9,892 nucleotides of DNA. Origin: UBA4744 sp035282865. Its GTDB lineage: Bacteria > Actinomycetota > Acidimicrobiia > Spongiisociales > UBA4744. The translations under genes and the position numbers were made by a program. The DNA is taken from the NCBI GenBank assembly GCA_035282865.1, contig DATEVB010000172.1:1-9892 (forward strand). Direction: 5' to 3'. Below the pieces are notes generated by a model. The model saw only the letters and a program-made list of their open reading frames with translations, had not been told where the DNA came from and did no database searches. Below are positions 1 to 5,896 of the stretch, one piece after another. Positions within the stretch are counted from its first letter, which is position 1; each line of letters begins with the position of its first letter.

Positions 1-102
1 CATGTGCAGGATGGCCTGGGCTGCGGTGCGGGCCGAGGCCACCGGATCGGCCCACACATCGCGGGCAACGTCCTGCAGGCGCTCAAGAGGGTTATCTGCC
101 AT
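1..102 (-). CDS. N-terminal fragment of an unrecognised protein, divergent from P5C dehydrogenase
   Basis: On the minus strand an ATG at 102-100 opens a frame with no stop for 34 codons, running off the left edge. The peptide begins MADNPLERLQDVARDVW and continues with alanine-rich, probably helical sequence. It has no signal peptide and no membrane segment. A weak ribosome-binding sequence (GGAAG, 106-110) lies close upstream. The start faces the P5C dehydrogenase start across a 216-base gap. Divergent genes beside pruA are often regulators (for example PucR-like) or proline dehydrogenase, but 34 residues are too few to assign a family and I do not recognise it. That it is a real gene rests on its clean start, its actinobacterial-style codon use and the lack of another gene here. 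The competing plus-strand frame through this region has no plausible product. Confidence 0.5.
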   Translation of the reverse strand, partial: MADNPLERLQDVARDVWADPVASARTAAQAILHM

Positions 103-318
103 ACCGCTTCCAACGCTATCTGTTCGTGGCGAGGTGCGGGGGCGTGCGCGCCAAGAACGGACCCTCACCCAACGGTGAAGAATTGTTCGATCTCCTTTGA
201 GCAGGTGGCCCGGTATGTCGAGAGCGTGCACCGCATCGCTCCAAATCAGGCTACCGGCCGGATCAACCATCCAATTTCGATAGGCTCGAATGTAATGCAT
301 CGCACCGAGGAGGCCACC
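103..318. promoter_or_regulatory. Divergent intergenic region upstream of P5C dehydrogenase
   Basis: This 216-base gap must hold the promoters for the divergent gene pair. I see no convincing -35/-10 pair on either strand. A small inverted repeat, TCACC-CAAC-GGTGA (165-178), is a possible operator or may be chance. TGTAAT at 291-296 could be a -10 for the plus gene, but it has no good -35 partner. The plus-strand frame stays open through this region, but only by lack of stops; nothing in its translation resembles an aldehyde dehydrogenase extension. Confidence 0.35.
307..313 (+). promoter_or_regulatory. Ribosome-binding site fixing the P5C dehydrogenase start
   Basis: GAGGAGG lies 5 bases before GTG at 319. 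It sits after the in-frame ATG at 295, so it supports the GTG rather than that ATG or any start further upstream. Confidence 0.7.
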
Positions 319-1872
319 GTGTTCCTGCCCTTCGTCAACGAGTCCTACTCGGATTTCGATGTCCCTGCCAACGGGGCTGCCTACCGGCTGGCGCTGGCCG
401 GGGTTCGGGAGCAACTCGGTTCTCACTATCCGCTCGTTGTCGGCGGCGAGCCGATCGACACCGGCCGCACAATTGAAAGCGTGAATCCGTGCCGGCCGGC
501 GGAGATCGTCGGTTCGGCGGCCGGTGCCGACGCCCAGTTGGCCGAGCGGGCTATCGACACAGCCTGGACTGCCTTTGCCGGGTGGTCGCTGAGATCGGCC
601 GAAGATCGAGCCCGGCACCTCGTGAAGCTCGCCGCGCTCATGCGGGATCGGAAGTACGAGTTATCCGCCTGGGAAACGCTCGAAGCCTCCAAGAACTGGC
701 TGGAAGCGGAGGCGGACGTGGCTGAAGCCATCGACTTCGTCGAGTACTACGCCCGCCAGGCTGTGCAGCTCGCCCAACCGATTGAAGTGGTCGGGTATCC
801 CGGGGAGGAAAACGAGTCACACCTCATCCCGATCGGGGCCGGGGTGGTGATCCCTCCGTGGAACTTTCCCCTCGCCATCCTCGCCGGCATGACCATTGGA
901 CCGGTGGCGGCCGGGAACACGGTGGTCGTGAAGCCTGCCTCGACCACCCCCATCATCGGCGCCAGGTTCATGCAACTCGTTGAAGAAGCCGGGTTCCCAC
1001 CCGGAGTGATCAACTACCTCCCCGGGGCCGGGGGTGAGATCGGCGATGTGCTGGTCGATCATCCGCGCACCCGGTTCGTGAACTTCACGGGTTCAAAGGA
1101 AGTGGGACTGCGGATAGCTGAGCGTTCGGCCAAGGTGCACGCCGGTCAGCTTTGGTTGAAGCGGGCCTTCATGGAGATGGGTGGCAAGGACGCGCAGATC
1201 GTCGATGAGACGGCTGATATCGACGCCGCCGCCCGGGCGGCGGTAGCGGGCGCTTTCGGGTTCCAGGGCCAGAAGTGTTCGGCCTGTTCACGCCTGATCG
1301 TGGTCGACGATGTCTACGACGAGGTTCTCGAGACCGTGGTCGGGCACACAACAGAGCTGTCGATCGGCCCGGCGGAAGACAACTTCGACGTCAACGCGGT
1401 GATCAATGGTGGTCAGCAACGTTCGATCCTCGAGGAGATCGAAAAGGGTCGGGCCACCGCCAAGCTGGTGGCCGGGGGTGACCCAGTGGACCTCGAAGGA
1501 GGTTTCTACATCCGGCCGACGGTGTTCGCAGAAGTCGAGCCGGACGCCCGTCTTGCCCAGCATGAGATCTTCGGCCCGGTGCTCTCGGTCATCCGGGCGG
1601 CCGATTTCGACCAGGCGTTGCGCATCGCCAACAGCACGGAATATGCCCTCACCGGTGGGCTCTTCAGCTCGAGTCGTGACCGCATCGAGAGAGCACGCAG
1701 GGAATTCCATGTCGGCAACCTCTACCTCAACCGCAAGATCACGGGTGCTCTGGTGGGCGTGCAGCCGTTCGGAGGCTTCCAGATGTCCGGATCGAACGCC
1801 AAGGCGGGTGGTCCCGACTACCTGCGGCTCTTCATGGAGATGAAGACGGTTGCCGAACGGTGGATCGGCTGA
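319..1872 (+). CDS. pruA: L-glutamate gamma-semialdehyde (1-pyrroline-5-carboxylate) dehydrogenase
   Basis: This cytosolic aldehyde dehydrogenase would oxidise glutamate gamma-semialdehyde (the open form of P5C) to glutamate with NAD+, the second step of proline and the last step of arginine/ornithine catabolism. From the GTG at 319 it is 517 residues, matching the RocA-type monofunctional family (about 515). Visible landmarks are PWNFP with the oxyanion Asn182, the coenzyme-site Lys205 in VVVKPAS, FTGS at 256-259, the general base Glu286 in MEMGGKD, the nucleophile Cys320 in GQKCSACSR, and HEIFGPV with Glu416. The stretch GLRIAERSAKV...GQLWLKR is typical of the RocA branch rather than of general aldehyde dehydrogenases. 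No proline dehydrogenase domain is fused, so that enzyme must be encoded elsewhere, perhaps by the divergent gene. A strong hairpin terminator follows the stop. Confidence 0.93.
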   Translation: MFLPFVNESYSDFDVPANGAAYRLALAGVREQLGSHYPLVVGGEPIDTGRTIESVNPCRPAEIVGSAAGADAQLAERAIDTAWTAFAGWSLRSAEDRARHLVKLAALMRDRKYELSAWETLEASKNWLEAEADVAEAIDFVEYYARQAVQLAQPIEVVGYPGEENESHLIPIGAGVVIPPWNFPLAILAGMTIGPVAAGNTVVVKPASTTPIIGARFMQLVEEAGFPPGVINYLPGAGGEIGDVLVDHPRTRFVNFTGSKEVGLRIAERSAKVHAGQLWLKRAFMEMGGKDAQIVDETADIDAAARAAVAGAFGFQGQKCSACSRLIVVDDVYDEVLETVVGHTTELSIGPAEDNFDVNAVINGGQQRSILEEIEKGRATAKLVAGGDPVDLEGGFYIRPTVFAEVEPDARLAQHEIFGPVLSVIRAADFDQALRIANSTEYALTGGLFSSSRDRIERARREFHVGNLYLNRKITGALVGVQPFGGFQMSGSNAKAGGPDYLRLFMEMKTVAERWIG

Positions 1873-1881
1873 GAAGAATAG

Positions 1882-1905
1882 GGGGACGCACCGGAGTGCG
1901 TCCCC
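1882..1905. terminator. Bidirectional hairpin terminator between convergent genes
   Basis: GGGGACGCAC-CGGA-GTGCGTCCCC is a perfect 10-bp GC-rich stem with a 4-base loop. It begins 9 bases after the P5C dehydrogenase stop and 15 bases after the stop of the minus-strand small gene. Read on the minus strand it is followed by a T-rich stretch (CTATTCTTCTC). On the plus strand there is no T-run, so it would act there as a weakly or non-U-tailed terminator, as is common in actinobacteria. Confidence 0.8.
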
Positions 1906-1920
1906 AATCAAGTAGGACTG

Positions 1921-2217
1921 CTACTGGCCCTCGACGGTGTCCTCGGCCTGCTCTCCGATCTTCTCGGTTTCCCCCGCCACGGCGTCCTCACTCTCGCCCC
2001 GGACGTCACCGATTTTGTCTCCAACATAGTCCTTGGCCTTTTCGAAGGTATCCCCGGCCGCTTCGCCGATGTCTTCGGCGACATCCTTGACCTTCTCGAA
2101 GGCGCCTCCGGCCATTCCCTTGGCCTTCTCGGCCATGGGTGCGGCCTTCTCAGAGAGTTCTGTCGCCTCCTCCTTGGCCTTGCCGAACCAACCCTTCAAC
2201 GTGTCCATGAAACCCAT
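1921..2217 (-). CDS. Small amphipathic-helical protein, MT0933/Rv0909 antitoxin-like or CsbD/LEA-like
   Basis: This 98-residue soluble protein is rich in Glu, Lys, Asp and Ala, with no Cys and one Trp (residue 10). The opening MGFMDTLKGWFGKAKEEA resembles small actinobacterial proteins of the MT0933/Rv0909 family, often annotated as antitoxins. The rest is a run of charged amphipathic helix like CsbD or LEA-type stress proteins. An internal repeat is visible: FEKVKDVAEDIGE (40-52) and FEKAKDYVGDKIGD (58-71), offset by 18 residues. A good ribosome-binding site, GGAGGAG, precedes the ATG by about 7 bases. No partner toxin gene is adjacent: the upstream gene is a secreted nuclease and the downstream gene is convergent, so an antitoxin role is not supported by context. 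A stress or envelope-associated role is equally possible. The coding call is firm; the function is not. Confidence 0.75.
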   Translation of the reverse strand: MGFMDTLKGWFGKAKEEATELSEKAAPMAEKAKGMAGGAFEKVKDVAEDIGEAAGDTFEKAKDYVGDKIGDVRGESEDAVAGETEKIGEQAEDTVEGQ

Positions 2218-2256
2218 TTCCTCACTCCTCCGATCGGGGTTGTTGTTTCTAAGCCC

Positions 2257-2262
2257 ATCATA
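2257..2262 (-). promoter_or_regulatory. Candidate -10 element for the small helical protein gene
   Basis: On the minus strand TATGAT lies about 40 bases before the ATG at 2217, which would give a leader of about 33 bases containing the GGAGGAG site. No good -35 hexamer sits at 16-18 bases, so this is a weak call based on the -10 alone. If real, the gene is transcribed separately from the upstream nuclease gene. Confidence 0.35.
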
Positions 2263-2299
2263 GAGATTGCCGGGGGCGGTTGACGGTCCTGTGGTTCTG

Positions 2300-3115
2300 T
2301 CAATAGTCGAAGGTGGCGGTCATCCGTCCGTCGGCGTCGAGGAGCAACGCAGTGTCGCCGGTGTTGTCCCACACGGGGCCGTCCTCGCACCAGTACCGAC
2401 GGCGGGCATCGTCATCTCCACAGCCTGTGTGGACGACGAGGTCCGAGCCCGAGGCGATGCTGGTGCCCGCCCGGAACAGATAGCGGTGCACAGAGGAAGC
2501 GTCGCGCAATATCCAGCCGGTCAGGTCGATCATTGAGTCGCCCGTGTTGGCAATGACCACCCACTCGCCATTCAAGTTGCCTCCATCCGGTCCCGGCGGG
2601 TTGGGCTCGATCTCGGCCACCGTAACGCTCGCTCCAGACTGTGACGCGCAAGTGGCCGGCGACCACATTCCGCGCTGATTCTCCCGGGCATCCTGGGCGG
2701 CGGCATCGATGCGCCCCTGCAGCTCGGTGTTGGGTTCGTAGGCTCTGGCCAGCGCCAAACCGCGCAGTGCGATCTCTTCGTTGATGAGGATGCCGTCACG
2801 GTAGACATAGGCGAGGAGACGTCCGTATTGGTCCCCCGCCTCTACGTCGGTGACGATCTGAACCTCCCTGTCGTCGATCAGGCTTCTCAAGCCGGCGGCT
2901 GATTCCTGCCCGAAGCATTCGTCGTGTTCCGGCGCATTGACCCCGATGAGGCGAACTCTCTCCTCGATGCCGTCGACCTCGACGAGGAGCGAGTCGCCAT
3001 CCTGCACGTCCACCACGGACACCCGGACCCCGGGCTTCTGTGATGTGGTGGTCGCCGCTTTCGTGCAGGAGGCGGCAGCGAAGGCGATAATTGCGACCAA
3101 GGCTAAGGTTTTCAT
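2300..3115 (-). CDS. Lipoprotein with thermonuclease (SNase) and C-terminal lamin-tail domains
   Basis: This 271-residue protein is predicted to be lipid-anchored outside the membrane. MKTLALVAIIAFAAASC is a lipoprotein signal ending in a lipobox with Cys17. Residues about 29-151 form an SNase-like domain: DGDS with Asp41 (D21 of staphylococcal nuclease), Arg55 (R35), Glu63 in NAPE (E43), and YGR with Arg99 (probably R87). The metal ligand equivalent to D40 is Asn60 (GVNAPE), which may alter or weaken calcium-dependent cleavage. Residues about 160-271 form a lamin-tail domain, a beta-sandwich recognised by GEWVVIANTG, DLTGWILRD and VWDNTGDTALLLDADG. Cys232 and Cys243 could form a disulfide there. 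The frame is open upstream to 3283, but the signal peptide fixes the start at 3115. No Shine-Dalgarno sequence precedes it, and the transcript may be leaderless. A role in using or degrading extracellular DNA is plausible but inferred. Confidence 0.85.
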   Translation of the reverse strand: MKTLALVAIIAFAAASCTKAATTTSQKPGVRVSVVDVQDGDSLLVEVDGIEERVRLIGVNAPEHDECFGQESAAGLRSLIDDREVQIVTDVEAGDQYGRLLAYVYRDGILINEEIALRGLALARAYEPNTELQGRIDAAAQDARENQRGMWSPATCASQSGASVTVAEIEPNPPGPDGGNLNGEWVVIANTGDSMIDLTGWILRDASSVHRYLFRAGTSIASGSDLVVHTGCGDDDARRRYWCEDGPVWDNTGDTALLLDADGRMTATFDY

Positions 3116-3169
3116 GGTGCCGTATGGTACGGGGCGGCTGTGACGGGAAATTGCCGGGAGGGTCGCGTC
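3116..3169. promoter_or_regulatory. Short divergent promoter region with a small palindrome
   Basis: These 54 bases separate the divergent nuclease and hydrolase starts. On the minus strand TACCAT (3129 down to 3124) lies 8 bases before the nuclease ATG, the spacing expected of a -10 for a leaderless transcript; its -35 is poor. The inverted repeat CCGTA-TGG-TACGG (3120-3132) overlaps this -10 and could be a regulator site or chance. No clear plus-strand promoter is visible. Confidence 0.35.
3156..3161 (+). promoter_or_regulatory. Ribosome-binding site fixing the hydrolase start
   Basis: GGGAGG lies 8 bases before ATG at 3170. It favours that codon over the in-frame GTG at 3140, whose extra ten residues (TGNCREGRV region) are unlike any hydrolase N-terminus. 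Confidence 0.65.
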
Positions 3170-3961
3170 ATGCACTACACAGAGGTTTCGGGCACCACCT
3201 TCGGGTACCAGTTGAGAGGAGAGGGCGACCTGGCGGTTTTCGTGCACGGGTTCCCTCACGATCACCGGTTGTGGCTCGACCAACTCGACGGCCTCCAGGA
3301 TCTGCGGCGCTGCGTGGCGCCCGATCTGCGCGGATCAGGCAGATCGGATCCGGTAGCGTCCGGGGTGCTCGCTATGGAACACCTGGCAGATGACCTGGCG
3401 GGGCTCATCGACGCGCTCGGCTATTCGTCCGCCGATGTCGTGGCACTGTCCATGGGCGGCTACGCCGCGCTGGCGCTGTGGGAGCGGCACCCCGGCCGGG
3501 TTCGCAGTCTGGTGTTGATGGATACCCGTTCCGGAGCGGACTCCGACGCCGTGCGGGCGGCGCGGCGAGAAATGGCCGCGCAGGTCGCCGACGAGGGATC
3601 TGGAATACTGGTGGCCGACTTCCAGCGGTCCCTGCTTTCTCCCGGGGCCGGACTGGTCGCCCGGGTCCGGTTGCGGGGGATGATCGAGGCAACCCCGGCC
3701 GAGACCATCGTGGCAGCTCTGGAGGGTATGGCGCGAAGGGCCGATCGCACCGACATGTTGCATTCGATCACCGTGCCGACCCTGGTGATGGTCGGTGAGG
3801 ACGACCAACGGACCCCTCCCGAGGTGGCCGGGCACATGGCCGAGCTGATCCCCAACGCCCGGTTGGTGGTGCTTCCCGGCGCCGGTCACCTTCCGCCGAT
3901 CGAGACACCGGAGGCGGTGAACGAAGCACTGCGAGCCTTTTGGGAAGGGATCGGCGGTTAG
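3170..3961 (+). CDS. Alpha/beta-fold hydrolase
   Basis: This 263-residue cytosolic protein has the usual length and motif order of the alpha/beta hydrolase (Abhydrolase_1) family. It shows the oxyanion motif HGFPHD at 26-31, DLRGSGRSD at 52-60, the nucleophile elbow ALSMGG with Ser94, the acid Asp212 in VGEDDQRTPP, and the catalytic His240 in GAGHLPPIETP. The GRSD strand-turn and the ending resemble esterases, 3-oxoadipate enol-lactonases and similar small hydrolases. The substrate cannot be read from sequence, and no catabolic cluster surrounds the gene. It stands alone: divergent from the nuclease lipoprotein and convergent with the flavoprotein. A haloalkane dehalogenase is unlikely because the nucleophile is Ser, not Asp. 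Confidence 0.9.
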   Translation: MHYTEVSGTTFGYQLRGEGDLAVFVHGFPHDHRLWLDQLDGLQDLRRCVAPDLRGSGRSDPVASGVLAMEHLADDLAGLIDALGYSSADVVALSMGGYAALALWERHPGRVRSLVLMDTRSGADSDAVRAARREMAAQVADEGSGILVADFQRSLLSPGAGLVARVRLRGMIEATPAETIVAALEGMARRADRTDMLHSITVPTLVMVGEDDQRTPPEVAGHMAELIPNARLVVLPGAGHLPPIETPEAVNEALRAFWEGIGG

Positions 3962-4025
3962 CGGTTGACTCTTCGTTGGTGGGAACGGTCCCCCCTTCGT
4001 CGAGCCCTATTCAGGCTTGCTTCCT

Positions 4026-4047
4026 CCCCCATGTTGCTCACGGGGGG
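4026..4047 (-). terminator. Weak candidate terminator after the flavoprotein gene
   Basis: Directly after the flavoprotein stop, the minus strand reads CCCCCC, an 11-base loop, then GGGGG, without a following T-run. The convergent gap 3962-4047 also holds GGGA-ACGG-TCCC (3981-3992) after the hydrolase gene. Both stems are short, so termination here is only a suggestion from position. Confidence 0.3.
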
Positions 4048-5403
4048 TCACTTCAGTGCTTTCTCTCCAGCTTTCCGGGCGGCGATATGAACCGGATCCC
4101 ACACCCCCGAAAATGGCGGCGAATAAGAGAGGTCGGTCCAGGCCAATTCGAGGGCCGGCAGATCGGACCACATCGCAGTTGCGAACACGTCGATCCGTTT
4201 TCCGGCACCGGGCCCGCCGACGATCTGGGCGCCGAGCAACCGTCCGGTGACCCGTTCGGCGACAGCCTTGACCGTTATCGGTTTCGAGTCCGGCCAATAA
4301 TGTGCGGCCGTCGTGCTCTTGATGGTGGCCGCTATCGCATCGATGCCTGCCTCGGCGGCTTCCCACTCGGTCAGCCCGGTGCTGGAGATCTCCAGATCGC
4401 CGACCTTGGTGATGGCGGTCCCGAGGACGCCGGGGAAGGATGCGTCACCGCCGCCCAGGTTGATCCCGGCAACCCGCCCGGTCTTGTTGGCCACAGTACC
4501 TAGATGCAGATTGACCGGTCGTCCCGAGATCCGATGGAGCGCTTCGGCACAATCGCCGGCCGACCAGACCCCGTCGATCTCGGTTCGTTGGTGGTCATCG
4601 ACGGCTACCGCCCCGGTCGCTCCCAGCGGGATCCCGGCATCTTTGGCAAGGCCGATCTGTGGTCGACTCCCCAGTGCCAGCACCACCAGGTCGGCGGGAA
4701 AGCTGCGGTCGTCGCACCCGACGCCGGCCACGGCTCCACCCGCCCCGGCAATGCACTCGACCTTGAATCCGGTCTCTACGGGGATCCCCATCGACCGCAT
4801 GTGGTCGGACACGAGCTCCGCCATGTCTGGATCGAGGGTGCGTTCCAGTACCGTCGTCATCATGGTCACTACCGTCGTGCTGATACCAACATGGTCAAAG
4901 GCCTCGGCGATCTCGAGCCCGATGTAGCCACCACCGACGACAACGGCGCGCTCGACTCCGGACATGACCAGCGACCGCAATCGGGCCGCATCGTCGAGGG
5001 TCCGGAGCATATGGACCCCCTCGAGGTCCATGCCTTCGATGGGCGGGCGGATGGCGGTAGCACCGGTTGCATAGAGCAACTGGTCGTAGCCAACGAGATC
5101 TTCGCCACCCGGGTGACGGACGGTGACGGTGTGAGCCAGGAGATCGATCGCCGTGACCTCATGGTGGATCCGGGTGTCGATGCCTCGAGCCTGGAACTGC
5201 TCGGGGGTGCGCACCTTCAGATCGTCGAAATCCTCGACCCAACCACCCACGAAATACGGCTCTCCGCAGGCCGAGAAACTGACATATCCGGATTGTTCGA
5301 ATACGACGATGTCGAGATCATCCGGGCTGCGCATCCGGCGTGCCTGACTCGCCGCGGACATACCTGCCGCGTCGCCTCCGATGACGACCAGTCGTTCTGC
5401 CAC
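4048..5403 (-). CDS. FAD/NAD(P)H disulfide reductase, CoA-disulfide-reductase-like
   Basis: This 451-residue flavoprotein belongs to the pyridine-nucleotide disulfide reductase superfamily, single-cysteine branch (CoA disulfide reductase, NADH oxidase, NADH peroxidase). It shows an N-terminal FAD-binding loop VVIGGDAAGMSAA (6-18), active-site Cys46 in SFSACGEPYFVGG, ATGA at 112-115, the NAD(P)H-binding loop VVVGGGYIGLEIAEAF (154-169), and the second FAD motif SAGDCAE (281-287). The C-terminal dimerisation domain ends with LSYSPPFSGVWDPV containing Tyr427. The SxxxCGxPY context and the YSPPF motif favour CoA disulfide reductase over water-forming NADH oxidase, but NADH oxidase activity cannot be excluded. 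The likely start is the GTG at 5403: its coding sequence begins AERLVVIGG, it has a GAGGA site 7 bases upstream, and it shares one base with the stop of the LapA gene (TAGTG). The open frame extends to 5670 but is inside the LapA gene. No rhodanese domain is fused. Confidence 0.87.
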   Translation of the reverse strand: MAERLVVIGGDAAGMSAASQARRMRSPDDLDIVVFEQSGYVSFSACGEPYFVGGWVEDFDDLKVRTPEQFQARGIDTRIHHEVTAIDLLAHTVTVRHPGGEDLVGYDQLLYATGATAIRPPIEGMDLEGVHMLRTLDDAARLRSLVMSGVERAVVVGGGYIGLEIAEAFDHVGISTTVVTMMTTVLERTLDPDMAELVSDHMRSMGIPVETGFKVECIAGAGGAVAGVGCDDRSFPADLVVLALGSRPQIGLAKDAGIPLGATGAVAVDDHQRTEIDGVWSAGDCAEALHRISGRPVNLHLGTVANKTGRVAGINLGGGDASFPGVLGTAITKVGDLEISSTGLTEWEAAEAGIDAIAATIKSTTAAHYWPDSKPITVKAVAERVTGRLLGAQIVGGPGAGKRIDVFATAMWSDLPALELAWTDLSYSPPFSGVWDPVHIAARKAGEKALK

Positions 5404-5867
5404 TACTCGATCCTCGGCGCTTTGGTGTCGGCCTTGGCTCGGAGACGTTTGAGCTCTTCGCGCTCCCCCAGAACCTTGCGCTTTCGGCGGCGAATGACCA
5501 GACCGATCATCTCGTCGATGAGGATTGCCACCAGCGCGGTTATCAGCATGACGATGATGAGGGGTGCCGCGGTTTCCCACAAGAACAGCTGAACCTGCAC
5601 CGGATCGGTGTTCTGGACGGCCAGCACGATGATGGCAGCTGTGAGGATCACCCCAACGATGAACGCCCAAGAGATTCCGGTCCCGGCGAATATACGATGC
5701 TGCTCCGGCTCGGGGATGGCGACCGACCCTGGCGTCTCGGGGACCGGCTCCGGTTCAACGCCGATCGCTTCTTCCGGTCGCTCGGCCGTCTCCGGCACAA
5801 ACGAGCCGAAATCTCCATCGAACAGGGGCTCCTCGTCGCTACCGCCGCCCGTTTCCCTATCGCTCAC
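5403..5867 (-). CDS. LapA-domain (DUF1049) membrane protein
   Basis: This is a 154-residue membrane protein from the GTG at 5867. The first 60 residues are acidic and Pro/Glu-rich, probably disordered and cytosolic. Two membrane helices follow at about 65-83 and 100-125, separated by the short turn VQNTDPVQVQLFLWE, which is the LapA-domain signature (N-T/x-x-V followed by a hydrophobic strand). The tail is basic (IRRRKRK) and then a short charged helix that could form a coiled coil. LapA in Gram-negatives is linked to lipopolysaccharide assembly, but the domain is widespread in Gram-positives where its role is unknown. The gene lies 29 bases after the transporter stop and overlaps the flavoprotein start by one base, so the three are probably cotranscribed. 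An in-frame TTG at 5894 is a weaker start because the Shine-Dalgarno site lies downstream of it. Confidence 0.82.
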   Translation of the reverse strand: MSDRETGGGSDEEPLFDGDFGSFVPETAERPEEAIGVEPEPVPETPGSVAIPEPEQHRIFAGTGISWAFIVGVILTAAIIVLAVQNTDPVQVQLFLWETAAPLIIVMLITALVAILIDEMIGLVIRRRKRKVLGEREELKRLRAKADTKAPRIE

Positions 5868-5871
5868 GTAG

Positions 5872-5878
5872 TCCTCCC
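5872..5878 (-). promoter_or_regulatory. Ribosome-binding site fixing the LapA-protein start
   Basis: On the minus strand GGGAGGA lies 4 bases before the GTG at 5867. It falls inside the frame that would begin at the TTG at 5894, so it supports the shorter 154-residue product. Confidence 0.65.
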
Positions 5879-5896
5879 GGTCACTATTGGTCAAGG

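Noticed and set aside
4..318. Plus-strand frame extending P5C dehydrogenase upstream to position 4
   Set aside because: The extra 105 residues do not resemble any aldehyde dehydrogenase, overlap the divergent gene and promoter region, and lie upstream of the strong ribosome-binding site before the GTG at 319.
1288..1911. 207-codon minus-strand frame under P5C dehydrogenase
   Set aside because: It is antisense to strongly conserved aldehyde dehydrogenase coding sequence and crosses the terminator hairpin.
1921..2300. Toxin-antitoxin locus around the small helical protein
   Set aside because: No second small gene is adjacent; the neighbours are a lipoprotein nuclease with its own signal peptide and a convergent metabolic enzyme.
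3116..3283. N-terminal extension of the nuclease gene to 3283
   Set aside because: It would bury the clear lipoprotein signal peptide inside the protein and overlap the start of the hydrolase gene.
4504..5592. 362-codon open frame on the plus strand
   Set aside because: It is antisense to the flavoprotein and LapA genes. Its translation is low in structure and has no recognisable motif; long antisense frames are expected in GC-rich DNA.
5404..5670. N-terminal extension of the flavoprotein to 5670
   Set aside because: It lies wholly inside the LapA-domain gene in another frame, and the FAD-binding motif begins right after the GTG at 5403.
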